Shown here: one piece after another, positions 7,710 through 16,410 of the stretch
Layout of the letters: each line of letters opens with the position of its first letter
How positions within the stretch are numbered: the stretch's first letter is position 1
Source of the DNA: Actinomadura livida
GTDB taxonomy: Bacteria > Actinomycetota > Actinomycetes > Streptosporangiales > Streptosporangiaceae
Length of the DNA: 64,000 nt
Reading direction: 5' to 3'
Assembly: GCF_014648675.1 (NCBI RefSeq)
Contig: NZ_BMRO01000005.1
Coordinates: 119,285 to 183,284, forward strand
Translations under genes and position numbers: made by a program
The notes under the pieces: model-generated
Told to the model about the DNA's origin: nothing
What the model saw: only the letters and a program-made list of their open reading frames with translations
Databases searched by the model: none

Positions 7710-8545
7710 GGCGCGGCGCTCACCTTGACCAGGAGCCGCGCGCCGTCGCCCGCCGTGATCGCGGGGCCGTCGAGCCCGGCCGGGATGTTGATCAGCGAGC
7801 AGGGCTCCAGGGTCGTGCCGTCGGCGGTGACCCCGCCCTCCGTCAGGATCAGGAACCGCTCGTGCGGGGCGGCCGGGACGGGGCGCGCCCATCCGGCGGG
7901 CAGGTCGACGAGCACCGAGACGCCGGGCGCGGTCGCGTTGCTGCTCAGCACCTTGGACCGCAGGCCGGGGACGCCGGGCCCGGCGAGCCGGGTCACCGTG
8001 TCGTCGTGGTCGCGCCACACCATGAACCGGCCCTCCTTGCGGCGCACGTAGCCGCGCGGGCCGATCGGGTCGGACGCGCCGGGGCGGGCGTGCCGTCCCG
8101 CCTCCTCGTCGGGGCGCACCACGCGGGAGACGCGGTCGCTCCCGTCGGCCGCCGACTCGCCCTCCATCATCAGGACGCACTCGAAGCCCTCGGCGGACGA
8201 GGCCGAGTGCACCCAGCCGGGGGGACGCCAGAAGTAGTCGCCCGCCTGGAAGTCGCCCTCGGCGGTGAGCGTCGCCCGCCCGCCGAGGAACAGGGCCTCC
8301 TCCACGCTGTCGTGGTACGCCTCCGACAGGTCGCGGTAGCCGGGGTCGGTCCGGACGTGGTCGATGCGGCGGGACGTCGCCGGATCGGTCCAGAGGGCCC
8401 GCATCCAGTACTTCGAGAGCAGTTCGCCGACGCGGTCCGGGTCGCCGAGGTTCTCCCGGAACGCCGGCTCCATCGAGTCGTACGCCTCCCGGCCGTTCAC
8501 CCACGGCATGGCGGGACCGTCGACGATCGTGACCTCACCCGACAC
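7706..8545 (-). CDS. cupin-fold protein (two cupin-like halves)
   Basis: 279 residues. The first half has EEALFLGGRATL...GDYFWRPPGWVHSA and the second HERFLILTEGGV...SLINIPAGLDGP, each matching the two conserved strands of a cupin barrel. His and Glu residues in the first half could bind metal; the second half has few ligands. It may be a dioxygenase, an isomerase or a small-molecule-binding protein. The GTG start at 8545 follows GGAGAGGGG. It is the first gene of its operon, and a copy of the 15-bp dyad lies 22 bases upstream of the start. Confidence 0.65.
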   Translation of the reverse strand: MSGEVTIVDGPAMPWVNGREAYDSMEPAFRENLGDPDRVGELLSKYWMRALWTDPATSRRIDHVRTDPGYRDLSEAYHDSVEEALFLGGRATLTAEGDFQAGDYFWRPPGWVHSASSAEGFECVLMMEGESAADGSDRVSRVVRPDEEAGRHARPGASDPIGPRGYVRRKEGRFMVWRDHDDTVTRLAGPGVPGLRSKVLSSNATAPGVSVLVDLPAGWARPVPAAPHERFLILTEGGVTADGTTLEPCSLINIPAGLDGPAITAGDGARLLVKVSAAP

Positions 8546-8566
8546 CTGGACCCCTCTCCGGCGCGA

Positions 8567-8581
8567 ATACATCAGACATAA
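8567..8581 (+). promoter_or_regulatory. 15-bp dyad operator, copy A
   Basis: ATACATCAGACATAA, centred at 8574, upstream of the cupin operon. Its left arm ATACATC is identical in six further copies of the window (B, F, G, H, I, K). Confidence 0.7.
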
Positions 8582-8653
8582 AGATATCCTGCTGTCATGA
8601 GGTAGTGTCAATGGCCATGCGCCTGGTCGCAGACGCTTGACACTGCGTTTGCG

Positions 8654-8668
8654 ATACATCAGATTTAT
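8654..8668 (+). promoter_or_regulatory. 15-bp dyad operator, copy B
   Basis: ATACATCAGATTTAT, 6 of 7 arm positions symmetric about the central A at 8661. It lies 23 bases upstream of the acyl-CoA dehydrogenase GTG and 87 bases (centre to centre) from copy A, so the divergent promoter carries two sites. Confidence 0.75.
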
Positions 8669-8690
8669 GGCCATGCGGGGAGGGGGGAGC

Positions 8691-9857
8691 GTGCTCGGAA
8701 CGAGGCCGTTCGAGGAGACCCGGGAACGCGGCGACCTGCGGGACATGGTCGGCTCGCTGCTCGCCCGGGAACTGCCCGCGGACCGCGCGCTCGCGCTCGA
8801 CCGCGAGGGCCTGTTCGCCGCCGACGCCTGGACCGCGCTCGGCAGGGCCGGGCTGCTCGGCCTGGGCGGGGACGAGGCCGCGGGCGGGACGGGCGGCACC
8901 GTCGGCGACGCGGTCGCGGTCACCGAGGAGATCGCTCGCGTCCTCCCCGGCCTCGCCGTCGACTACGTCACCTGCGGCATGGCGATGCGGATGCTCGGTG
9001 ACGGCACCGGCACGGCCGCGGCCGCCTGGCTGCCCGACATCGCGTCCGGCGAGAAGATCTGCTCGTTCGGGATGAGCGAGCCCGACGTCGGCACCGACCT
9101 GCTGAACCTCCGCACGTCGGCCCGCGTCGAGGACGGACGCTGGGTGCTGCGCGGCCAGAAGCTGTGGATCTCCCTCGCCCACAAGGCCGAGATCGCCTTC
9201 GTGCTGTGCCGCACCGACCCGCCCGAGGAGGGGCGGCGGTCACGCGGCCTCAGCGTGATCGCGGTGCCGCTCGACCAGCCGGGCGTCACCGTCAACCGCG
9301 TCCACCTCGCCGGGATGCGCGCCGCCGGGACCTGCGAGATCTATTTCGACGACGCGGTCGCGCCGCTCGACCACCTCGTCGGCGAACGGGGCCGCGGCAT
9401 GGCGCTGCTCGCGCAGACCCTCGACGTGGAGCGCGTCCTGGCCGCCGGGATCAGCCTGGGCATCGGCCGCGCCGCCCTCGACCTGCACGTCACCCACCTG
9501 CGTGAACGTGAGGCGTTCGGCGGTCCCATCGGCCGCTTCCAGGCCCTCCAGCACGCCGCCGCCGACTCGATCGCCGACCTGTCGGCGTCCCGGGCCCTGG
9601 TGAACACCGCCGTCCGGACCATGGAGGAGGGCGGCCCGGCCACGGCGCTGACCGCGATGGCCAAGCTCGTCGCCGGCGAGTCGACGGCCCGCATCGTCGA
9701 CCGCGGGATGCGCGCGATGGCCGCGCACGGCCTCGCCGAGGAGTCGGCGATGCAGATGTACTTCCGGGACGCCCGCCTGCAGCTGTTCAGTCCCGTGAGC
9801 AACGACATGATCCGCAACATCCTCGGCGAGTCGCTCGGCCTGCCGAGAAGCTACTGA
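8691..9857 (+). CDS. acyl-CoA dehydrogenase family flavoprotein
   Basis: 388 residues covering the N-terminal helical, middle beta (SFGMSEPDVGTD, LRGQKLWIS) and C-terminal helical ACAD domains. The C-terminal EGT-type glutamate of medium-chain enzymes is absent (the segment reads QLFSPVSNDMI). A glutamate in DVERVLAAG occupies the helix-G position used by isovaleryl- and long-chain-type enzymes. It resembles the dehydrogenase at 37.8 kb, which also ends LPRSY. I chose the GTG at 8691, preceded by GGGGAGGGGGGA, because earlier ATGs fall in or next to operator B. A cysteine hydrolase gene follows after 15 bases. Confidence 0.85.
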   Translation: MLGTRPFEETRERGDLRDMVGSLLARELPADRALALDREGLFAADAWTALGRAGLLGLGGDEAAGGTGGTVGDAVAVTEEIARVLPGLAVDYVTCGMAMRMLGDGTGTAAAAWLPDIASGEKICSFGMSEPDVGTDLLNLRTSARVEDGRWVLRGQKLWISLAHKAEIAFVLCRTDPPEEGRRSRGLSVIAVPLDQPGVTVNRVHLAGMRAAGTCEIYFDDAVAPLDHLVGERGRGMALLAQTLDVERVLAAGISLGIGRAALDLHVTHLREREAFGGPIGRFQALQHAAADSIADLSASRALVNTAVRTMEEGGPATALTAMAKLVAGESTARIVDRGMRAMAAHGLAEESAMQMYFRDARLQLFSPVSNDMIRNILGESLGLPRSY

Positions 9858-9872
9858 GTCGGGAGGTCCCCG

Positions 9873-10475
9873 GTGGACATCACGCGAGAGAACACCGCAC
9901 TGCTGGTCGTCGACATGCAGAACAGCTTCACCGAGCCCAAGGGCTCCATGGCGGCGATGGGACTGCCGCACGAGGAGCTCCGCCCGGCGATCGCGGGCTG
10001 CCGCACCCTGATCGACGCCGCGCACGCGGCCGGCGTCCCGGTGATCTACACCCGGTACATCTTCCAGCCCGGTTACGCGGACGGCGGCCTGGTGCCCAAC
10101 GAGATCGTCCCGGCCATCAAGGAGGTCGGCGCTCTCGCGGCGGGCAGCTGGGACGCGGAGATCTGCGACGAGCTGACCCCGGCCGAGGGCGACATCGTCA
10201 TCGACAAGTCGCGGCCCAGCTCCTTCTACGGCACCCGCCTGGAGCCGATCCTCACCGGCCTTGGCGTCCGCTCGCTGGTCATCTGCGGGGTGACCACGAA
10301 CATCTGCGTCGAGACGACCGCGCGGGACGCGGGCCAGCGCGACTACGCCACCCACGTGATCAGCGACGCGACGGCGGAGTTCGACAAGGCGCGGCACGAC
10401 TACGCGCTGAACGGAATCGGCTTCATCTTCGGCTGGGTCAACACGGTGGACGAGGTCGTCCGCGCCTGGGCCTGA
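9873..10475 (+). CDS. isochorismatase-family cysteine hydrolase
   Basis: 200 residues with the isochorismatase-like fold and its triad: Asp in LVVDMQNSF, Lys in VIDKSRPSSFYGT and Cys in ITNICVETT-type segment (TTNICVETTARDA), preceded by the conserved cis-peptide GVTTN. Such enzymes hydrolyse amides or carbamates. RutB and N-carbamoylsarcosine amidase are relatives, but no substrate can be assigned. The GTG start follows GGGAGGT. It is cotranscribed with the dehydrogenase gene upstream, and a strong hairpin follows. Confidence 0.8.
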   Translation: MDITRENTALLVVDMQNSFTEPKGSMAAMGLPHEELRPAIAGCRTLIDAAHAAGVPVIYTRYIFQPGYADGGLVPNEIVPAIKEVGALAAGSWDAEICDELTPAEGDIVIDKSRPSSFYGTRLEPILTGLGVRSLVICGVTTNICVETTARDAGQRDYATHVISDATAEFDKARHDYALNGIGFIFGWVNTVDEVVRAWA

Positions 10476-10487
10476 CCCCGCGATCCG

Positions 10488-10541
10488 CCCGCGGCGCGCC
10501 CCCGCTTTTCTCAGCAGCCAAGCGGGGCGGCGCGCCGCGGG
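10488..10541. terminator. GC-rich bidirectional terminator hairpin
   Basis: Arms 10488-10507 and 10520-10541 pair almost completely (left arm CCCGCGGCGCGCCCCCGCTT) around a 12-base loop. It lies between convergent genes, as expected for a shared terminator. Confidence 0.75.
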
Positions 10542-10583
10542 TCTTCTCGTCGTGCGAAACGGACCGGACCCCACGCCGGGACG

Positions 10584-11477
10584 TCAGCGGGCGAGTGCGG
10601 CGACCAGGGCGCGGGTGGCGGCCCGCTCGTCCGCGGTGCCGAAGATCTTGGCGGCGAACGTGGTCACGCCGAGATCGGCGAACGACTCGATCCGGGCGGC
10701 GACCGTGTCGGCGTCGCCGATCAGCGCCATCTGCCCGGGGGTGTCGCAGCCCTCCCGGTCGAGCATCGCGCGGTAGGACGGAAGGGTGCCGTACCACTCC
10801 AGGTCCGCCTCGGCACGTGCGAGGGCGGCCGGGGGGTCGTCCGTCACGCAGACCGGCAGCGGGACGATGATCTCCGGGGCGGGGCGCCCGGCCTTGGCGG
10901 CGGCCTCCCGGATCGTCGGGATCGTCAGTTCCCGGAGGGTGCGCGGGCCGACCATCCACGTGATCGTGCCGGCGGCGAGGGCCCCGGTGATCTCCAGCAT
11001 CTTCGGGCCGAGCGCCGCGACGAGGACGGGCGGCACCGGCGCCCCGGGGATGTCCAGGTCGCCGCGGGCGGTCAGCACCTCGCCCCGGAAGCGGACGCGC
11101 TGGGTCAGCGCGCCGGTCAGCGCCTCCAGGTACTCGCGCATGTAGCGGGCCGGACGGTCGTACGACATGCCCCAGCACGGCTCGACCACGGACGGGTGGG
11201 ACGGGCCGACGCCGAGGGCGAGCCGCCCGTCCACGAGGACGTTCGTGGTGAGCGCCTGCTGGGCCAGGGCCATCGGGTGCCGCGGGTAGGCGGGGACGAC
11301 GGCCGTGCCGACCCGCAGCCCCGGCAGGTCGCGGGCGACCGCGCCGAGCACGGTGAGCGTGTCGGTCCCGAACGCCTGCGTCAGCCAGTAGGAGTCGATG
11401 CCGTCCCGCGCCGCCGCCCGCAGGTCGGCGGCGGTCTCGCGGACGTCGTCTACCTGGTCGAAGATCCCGATCTTCAC
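10584..11477 (-). CDS. LLM-class (luciferase-like, probably F420-dependent) oxidoreductase
   Basis: 297 residues. The TIM-barrel pattern of the luciferase-like family is clear (KIGIF start, SYWLTQAFGTDTLTVLGAV, LRVGTAVVP, LGVGPSHPSVVE). Actinobacterial members of this length commonly use coenzyme F420, though FMN is possible. The GTG at 11477 overlaps the crotonase stop as GTGA. It is the last gene of the operon led by the acyl-CoA ligase, so it probably oxidises or reduces an intermediate of that pathway. Confidence 0.8.
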   Translation of the reverse strand: MKIGIFDQVDDVRETAADLRAAARDGIDSYWLTQAFGTDTLTVLGAVARDLPGLRVGTAVVPAYPRHPMALAQQALTTNVLVDGRLALGVGPSHPSVVEPCWGMSYDRPARYMREYLEALTGALTQRVRFRGEVLTARGDLDIPGAPVPPVLVAALGPKMLEITGALAAGTITWMVGPRTLRELTIPTIREAAAKAGRPAPEIIVPLPVCVTDDPPAALARAEADLEWYGTLPSYRAMLDREGCDTPGQMALIGDADTVAARIESFADLGVTTFAAKIFGTADERAATRALVAALAR

Positions 11478-12223
11478 GTTCCGGCCCCGGACCGGAACGC
11501 GAGCAGGTCGCGGTCGGACGCCCGCATGAGCAGCGCCAGCCCGAGCGCCTCGGCGCGGGCCCGCTGGTCCTCGACGGCCGTCCAGATGGTCTCCAGGCTG
11601 TTGGCCAGGATCTCGGGAGGGTGCTGGGCCATCACGTGCGCGATCTCCAGGGCGCGCGGGACGAGGTCCTCCAGCGGGACGACCTCGGTGACCAGGCCCA
11701 GTTCGCGGGCCCGTTCCGCGCCCAGCCGGTACGCGCGGCCGCTGGCGACCATCCGCGTGACCTCGGTGAGCGGCAGGCGGCTGAGCAGGCCGACGGCCTC
11801 GACCGGGTTGGCCAGGCCCACGTCGACGTGGGTGTCGAAGAACGTCGCGTTCTCCGAGCAGAGGATCACGTCGGCGTCGTTGACGAAGTGCCATCCGCCG
11901 GCGCAGCAGTGGCCGTTGACGGCGACGACGATCGGCTTGAAGACGCGCAGGTCGCGGGACGTGAGCGCGACCCGGCCGTCCTCGTCCAGGGACGGGCTGG
12001 CGACGCCGCTGGCGAGGGTGTCGTCCACGTCGAGCCCGGTGGAGAAGCTGCGGTCGCCCGCACCGGTCAGCACCGCGACGCGCAGGTCGTCGTCGTCGCG
12101 GAACGTCCGCCAGACTTCGCGCAGCTCCTCCACCATCCGGGCGTCGTAGGCGTTGAGCACCTCGGGCCGGTTCATCGTGACGAGCAGGACGTGCCCGTCC
12201 CGGGTGACGTCGAGGGTCTTCAC
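11474..12223 (-). CDS. crotonase-family protein with altered active site
   Basis: 249 residues with the crotonase fold (RSFSTGLDVDD, VAVNGHCCAGGWHFVNDADVILC). Both usual catalytic glutamates are replaced: the first position reads GGWHF and the second DTHVDVGLANP. Ordinary syn-hydration is therefore doubtful; a lyase, hydrolase or isomerase role is possible. The GTG start overlaps the MaoC gene stop by 4 bases and the end overlaps the LLM gene by 4 bases. Confidence 0.8.
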   Translation of the reverse strand: MKTLDVTRDGHVLLVTMNRPEVLNAYDARMVEELREVWRTFRDDDDLRVAVLTGAGDRSFSTGLDVDDTLASGVASPSLDEDGRVALTSRDLRVFKPIVVAVNGHCCAGGWHFVNDADVILCSENATFFDTHVDVGLANPVEAVGLLSRLPLTEVTRMVASGRAYRLGAERARELGLVTEVVPLEDLVPRALEIAHVMAQHPPEILANSLETIWTAVEDQRARAEALGLALLMRASDRDLLAFRSGAGT

Positions 12224-12699
12224 GCGTCCTCCGCGATCGGCTTGAGCAGGTAGCCGCGGCGCATGGTGAGGACGGTCGTGCCGTCCTGCTTGCGCACGAC
12301 GTCGCGGACCCGGCCCACGAACCCGGACCCGCCCGGCGTCGGCTCCAGGGTGTGCACCTCGACGTCCACGGTGATCGTGTCGTTCTCGAACACCGGCGCC
12401 TCGTAGCGGACCTCGTCGATGCCGAGGGCCGCGTGGCAGTCCAGGCCCGCCGCCGCCCAGCTCGCGTACATCGTGGGCGAGCTCAGCCCGGCCGCGATCG
12501 CGAGCAGGCAGGGGCCGCCGAGGATGCGGCGGCCGAACCCGGTCCCGGACATGTACACGTCGTCGGTGTGCAGGGGGCCGTTCTCCCACGTCGCGTTGAT
12601 GATCGCGGCGAAGTCGCCGGACGTGAGGGTGCGGCCCGGGGTGCGCAGTGTGGCGCCGGCGGCGAACGCCGCGGGCAGGACGGGCTTCAGGACGGTCAC
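12220..12699 (-). CDS. MaoC-like dehydratase
   Basis: 159 residues with one hotdog domain. The typical pattern for binding and catalysis is visible: NATWENGPLHTDDVYMSGTGFGRRILGGPCLLA corresponds to the D/N-x4-H hydratase motif and following helix. It probably hydrates an enoyl-CoA made from the product of the adjacent ligase. GTG start, 4 bases after the end of the ligase gene. Confidence 0.75.
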   Translation of the reverse strand: MTVLKPVLPAAFAAGATLRTPGRTLTSGDFAAIINATWENGPLHTDDVYMSGTGFGRRILGGPCLLAIAAGLSSPTMYASWAAAGLDCHAALGIDEVRYEAPVFENDTITVDVEVHTLEPTPGGSGFVGRVRDVVRKQDGTTVLTMRRGYLLKPIAEDA

Positions 12700-12703
12700 G
12701 CGT

Positions 12704-14221
12704 TCACGCTCCGTAAGTGTCGCGGATGACCCGCTTGAGGATCTTTCCGTTGGCGTTCTTCGGGAGCTCGTCCAGGGCCTTCCACACCCGCGGGGCCTTG
12801 TAGCCGGCGAGCCGCTCGCGGACGGCCGCCTCCATGGCGGCGAAGTCGAGCTCCGCCCCGTCCCGCGGCACGACGAACGCGCCGACCGTCTCGCCCCACT
12901 TCTCGTCGGGCAGGCCGACGACCGCGACCTCGGCGACGCCGTCGCAGTGGTGCAGCACGCCCTCGATCTCGCGCGGGTAGATGTTCGCCGCGCCAGAGAT
13001 GATCATGTCCTTCTTGCGGTCGACGATGGAGATGAAGCCCTCCTCGTCGCGGACGGCGATGTCCCCGGAGGACAGGTAGCCGTCCGGCCGGATCGCCTCG
13101 GCGGTGGCCTCGGGGTCGTCCAGGTAGCCGAGCATGTTGAACGGGGAGTACCCGAACAGCTCGCCCGACTCGCCCGGCCCGACCTCCTGGCCGTCCTCGT
13201 CGAGCAGCTTCACGTCGGTCATCCACCACGGGTGCCCGACCGACCCGGCCTTGCGGAGCGCGTCGTGGGGCCGCAGGTTCGTCACGATGCCCGCCTCGGT
13301 GGAGCCGTACACCTCGTGCACGCCGACGCCCGGGAACGCCTCGATCACCCACTCCTTCAGCGGCACCGGCAGCGCGGCGGCGTTGAAGTACAGGGTCTCC
13401 AGGCTGGACACGTCCCACTTGCGCGGCGCCTGCTCCATGAACTGCCGCAGCATCAGCGCGTGCGTCGGCACCAGGAAGATCGTCTGGAGCCGGTCGCGCT
13501 CGATCATGTGCAGCAGTTCCTCGGGGTCCCAGCGGCGCAGCATCGACGTCTGCCCGCCCATGAACGGGCCCGCGTAGGCGAAGCAGAACCCGGCGCCGAG
13601 CGCCATCGGCGCGATGGCCGCGGTCCGCTTGCCGGGGCCGACGCCGAAGTCGACCGCGCAGCCGAACATGGTGAGCACGCGGGACCGGTGGGTGAGCAGG
13701 GCGCCCTTCGGCTGGCCCGTCGTCCCGGACGTGTACTGCACGCAGAACGGGTCGGTCTCGCTGACCTCGACGCGCGGGTCGACCGCCCGCGCTCCCGCGA
13801 GGGCCTCGTCGTAGGGGCGGCCCCAGTCCTGCGAGCCGAGGGCGAGGGCGAGCGGCAGGTCCTCGGCCAGCTGGGGCACGTTGTCCTGGAACGCCACGTC
13901 GGCGATCAGGCCGGTCGCGCCGGACCGCTCGATCAGCGAGCCGTGCTCGGCGGCGGTGCCGCGCGGGTTCAGCGGGACCATCGCGACGCCGGCCTTCGCG
14001 GCGCCCGCCGCGACCTCCACGTACTCCAGCTGGTTGCCGAGCAGGACGGCCACGCGGTCGCCGGCGGTGAAACCCGCGTCGACGAGCAGGCCGGCGACAC
14101 GGTTGCTGCGGTCGTCCACCTCGGCGAACGTCAGCCGCCGGTCGCCGTCGATCAGTGCGGTGGCACGCGGCGTGCTGTGCGCGAACTCGCGGATCCCGCT
14201 GGCGATGTTCATCTGTGCCAT
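12704..14221 (-). CDS. acyl-CoA synthetase (AMP-forming ligase)
   Basis: 505 residues with the ANL superfamily signatures: P-loop VQYTSGTTGQPKGALLTHRS, EVYGSTEAG, the hinge SGDIAVRDEEGFISIVDRKKDMI and a C-terminal catalytic lysine in KNANGKILKR. It activates a carboxylate as an acyl-adenylate and then a CoA thioester, so it is the likely entry step for a substrate of this region. The ATG at 14221 follows AGAGGCGGG. Operator copy C lies about 120 bases upstream, so this gene heads its own operon with the MaoC, crotonase and LLM genes. Confidence 0.9.
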   Translation of the reverse strand: MAQMNIASGIREFAHSTPRATALIDGDRRLTFAEVDDRSNRVAGLLVDAGFTAGDRVAVLLGNQLEYVEVAAGAAKAGVAMVPLNPRGTAAEHGSLIERSGATGLIADVAFQDNVPQLAEDLPLALALGSQDWGRPYDEALAGARAVDPRVEVSETDPFCVQYTSGTTGQPKGALLTHRSRVLTMFGCAVDFGVGPGKRTAAIAPMALGAGFCFAYAGPFMGGQTSMLRRWDPEELLHMIERDRLQTIFLVPTHALMLRQFMEQAPRKWDVSSLETLYFNAAALPVPLKEWVIEAFPGVGVHEVYGSTEAGIVTNLRPHDALRKAGSVGHPWWMTDVKLLDEDGQEVGPGESGELFGYSPFNMLGYLDDPEATAEAIRPDGYLSSGDIAVRDEEGFISIVDRKKDMIISGAANIYPREIEGVLHHCDGVAEVAVVGLPDEKWGETVGAFVVPRDGAELDFAAMEAAVRERLAGYKAPRVWKALDELPKNANGKILKRVIRDTYGA

Positions 14222-14339
14222 GGCTGCCCGCCTCTTTCCCTTGCTACTCGCGTTGACAGGAGTCGTCTGATCTATCTCTCGACCACGGTTGACTGGCCTG
14301 GTACCTGCCTGGTGTGGGTCCATGCAGGTTATGTCAGTT

Positions 14340-14354
14340 ATATGTCTGATTTAT
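14340..14354 (-). promoter_or_regulatory. 15-bp dyad operator, copy C
   Basis: On the minus strand this reads ATAAATCAGACATAT. It overlaps the stop codon of the CoA-lyase gene and lies upstream of the acyl-CoA synthetase gene, so it marks an internal promoter between two same-strand operons. Confidence 0.7.
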
Positions 14355-15253
14355 TTCGGTGTAATGATCGGGCCGAGTCCGGACGTGGCCAGGGTGCGGC
14401 GCGCCAGCCGGATCACCGCCGCGTCGATCAGCCGGCCGTCGGCGTCCAGCACGACGCCCGACCCGGCCGCGGCCGCCGCCTCGTACCGCGCCAGGACGTC
14501 CTCCGCCCGCGCGATCTCCGGCGCCGACGGCGTGAACACCTCGTGCACGACCGGGAGCTGCGCGGGATGGATGCACGCCCGCCCCACGAACCCCTGCCGC
14601 CGGACCCGCTCGGTGGACTCCGCGAGCGCCGCCGGGTCGGCGGTGATCGCCGACACCGGGCCGACCGGCGGGGGCAGCCCGGCGGCGGCGCTCGCCATGA
14701 CGGTCATGCTCCGGGCGAACGCCAGCTCGGCCTCGTCCGGGCCGGGGTCGAGCCCCGCGTCGGCGGCCAGGTCGACCTCGCCGATCTGGAGCCGGTGGAC
14801 CCTGGGCGCCCGGGCGATGTCCCGGACGTCCAGGATCGCCCCCGCGGTCTCCAGCAGCGGCATGAGCCGGGCCGTCACGTCCCCGAGGTCGGCGAGCAGC
14901 GCGGCGACCGCCGCGACCTGCCCGGCGTCCTCGGCCTTGGCGAGCACGAGCCCGGTCAGCGCGGGCAGCCCGGCGAGCGCCCGCACGTCCTCGTGGCCCG
15001 CCTCGCCGCCGTTGATCCGCACCCACAGCTCGGTGCCGCGGGCCGGGGCCCGCGTCCCCAGCCAGTCGGCGACCGCGCGGCGCGCCGCGTCCTTGCCGGC
15101 CGGCGGGACCGCGTCCTCCAGGTCGACGATCAGCGCGTCCGCGCCGCGGGTGAGCGCCTTGCCGAGCTTGTCCCGGGCGTTGCCCGGCACGTAGAGGTAG
15201 CTGCGGGGGAGCGCGCCGGGAGTGGACGAGCGGGTCGGTGAGGCGGTGGTCAT
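14351..15253 (-). CDS. CitE-like CoA ester lyase (HpcH/HpaI aldolase family)
   Basis: 300 residues with the beta-barrel CitE pattern: PRSYLYVPGNARDKLGKAL, ADALIVDLEDAVPP (metal-binding acid), ELWVRINGGE and LMPLLETAGAILD. Family members cleave malyl-CoA, citramalyl-CoA or related beta-hydroxyacyl-CoA; the mycobacterial relative Rv2498c is a beta-hydroxyacyl-CoA lyase. The ATG overlaps the dehydrogenase stop as ATGA, and it closes an 11-gene operon. With the CaiB/BaiF and MaoC genes of the same operon it could complete an itaconate-like CoA route (inference). Confidence 0.85.
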   Translation of the reverse strand: MTTASPTRSSTPGALPRSYLYVPGNARDKLGKALTRGADALIVDLEDAVPPAGKDAARRAVADWLGTRAPARGTELWVRINGGEAGHEDVRALAGLPALTGLVLAKAEDAGQVAAVAALLADLGDVTARLMPLLETAGAILDVRDIARAPRVHRLQIGEVDLAADAGLDPGPDEAELAFARSMTVMASAAAGLPPPVGPVSAITADPAALAESTERVRRQGFVGRACIHPAQLPVVHEVFTPSAPEIARAEDVLARYEAAAAAGSGVVLDADGRLIDAAVIRLARRTLATSGLGPIITPK

Positions 15254-16410
15254 CGCACGACCGTTTCGCCGCGCAGGAGGGACTTGGCCACCACCGTCCG
15301 CAGGACGTCGTTGGTGCCCTCGCCGATGCTCATCAGGATCGCGTCGCGGTAGAGCCGCTCCACCTCGTACTCGGTGGAGTAGCCGTAGCCGCCGTGGACC
15401 TTCATCGCCTCGATCGAGGCCTGCAGCGCGACCTCCGAGCAGAAGATCTTCGCCATGCCCGTCTCGCCGTCGGCGCGGCCCCGGCGGACCGCGTCCGCCG
15501 CGAAGTAAGCCATCAGCCGGGCGGCCTGGAGCTGGGTCGCGACGCTCGCGAGCTGCAGCTGCACGGCCTGGAACTCGCCGATCGCCTGCCCGAACGCCTT
15601 GCGCTGCCCTGCGTAGGCGAGGGCCTCGTCGTGGGCGCGCTGGGCGATGCCGACCGAGCGGGCGGCGATGTTGACCCGGCCCCACTCCAGCGCGGACAGC
15701 GCGTGCTGCATGCCCTTGCCCTCGACGCCGCCGAGGAGGTTCTCCTTCGGCACCCGCACGTTGTCCAGGACGATCTCGCAGGACTCCGTGCCCTTGTAGC
15801 CGAGCTTCGGGATGTCCTTGGTGATCTGGTAGCCCTCGCTGCCGGCGTCCACGAGCAGGATGCTCATGCCCTTGTGCGCGGGGGACGCGGACGGGTCCGT
15901 CTTCACCAGCACCGGCAGCGGGTCCGCGTACCGCGCGTTGGTGATCCACATCTTGGACCCGTTGACGACGTAGTGGTCGCCCTCCAGCCGGGCCGTGGTG
16001 CGGATGCCCTGCAGGTCGGTGCCCGCGTCCGGCTCGGTCAGGCCGATCCCGGTGCGGCGCTCACCGGAGGCGAGGCCGGGCAGGTACGTGTTCTTCTGCT
16101 CCTCGGTGCCGCGCATCGCGATCATGCGGCAGGCCAGCGAGTGGCTGCCGAGGATGCCGGCGATGCCCATCCAGCCGCGCGCGATCTCCTCGAAGACGAG
16201 CGCGAACGAGACGGGATCGAGGTCGAGGCCGCCGTACTCCTCCGGGATCGTGATCCCGAACAGGCCCATGTCCCGCATGCCCTTGACGATCTCGGTGGGG
16301 TAGCGGCCGGACTGCTCCCAGTCGCGCGCCACCGGGATGATCTCGTTGTCCACGAAGTCGCGCAGGACGGCGCGGAACTCGCGCTGGTCCTCGTTGAGCT
16401 GGAAATCCAC
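15250..16410 (-). CDS. acyl-CoA dehydrogenase
   Basis: 386 residues, standard length. It has FAD/substrate segments IGLTEPDAGTD and YVVNGSKMWITNA, and a C-terminal catalytic Glu in SIGEGTNDVLR, so unlike the other three dehydrogenases here it keeps the classical short/medium-chain base. It introduces an alpha,beta double bond into an acyl-CoA and passes electrons to ETF. The GTG start directly follows the TAA of the DUF35 gene. Confidence 0.9.
   Translation of the reverse strand: MDFQLNEDQREFRAVLRDFVDNEIIPVARDWEQSGRYPTEIVKGMRDMGLFGITIPEEYGGLDLDPVSFALVFEEIARGWMGIAGILGSHSLACRMIAMRGTEEQKNTYLPGLASGERRTGIGLTEPDAGTDLQGIRTTARLEGDHYVVNGSKMWITNARYADPLPVLVKTDPSASPAHKGMSILLVDAGSEGYQITKDIPKLGYKGTESCEIVLDNVRVPKENLLGGVEGKGMQHALSALEWGRVNIAARSVGIAQRAHDEALAYAGQRKAFGQAIGEFQAVQLQLASVATQLQAARLMAYFAADAVRRGRADGETGMAKIFCSEVALQASIEAMKVHGGYGYSTEYEVERLYRDAILMSIGEGTNDVLRTVVAKSLLRGETVVR

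Noticed and set aside
12419..15241. Long + strand open frame (about 940 codons)
   Set aside because: It is antisense to the acyl-CoA ligase and CoA-lyase genes, which have complete family motifs. Its own product is low-complexity.
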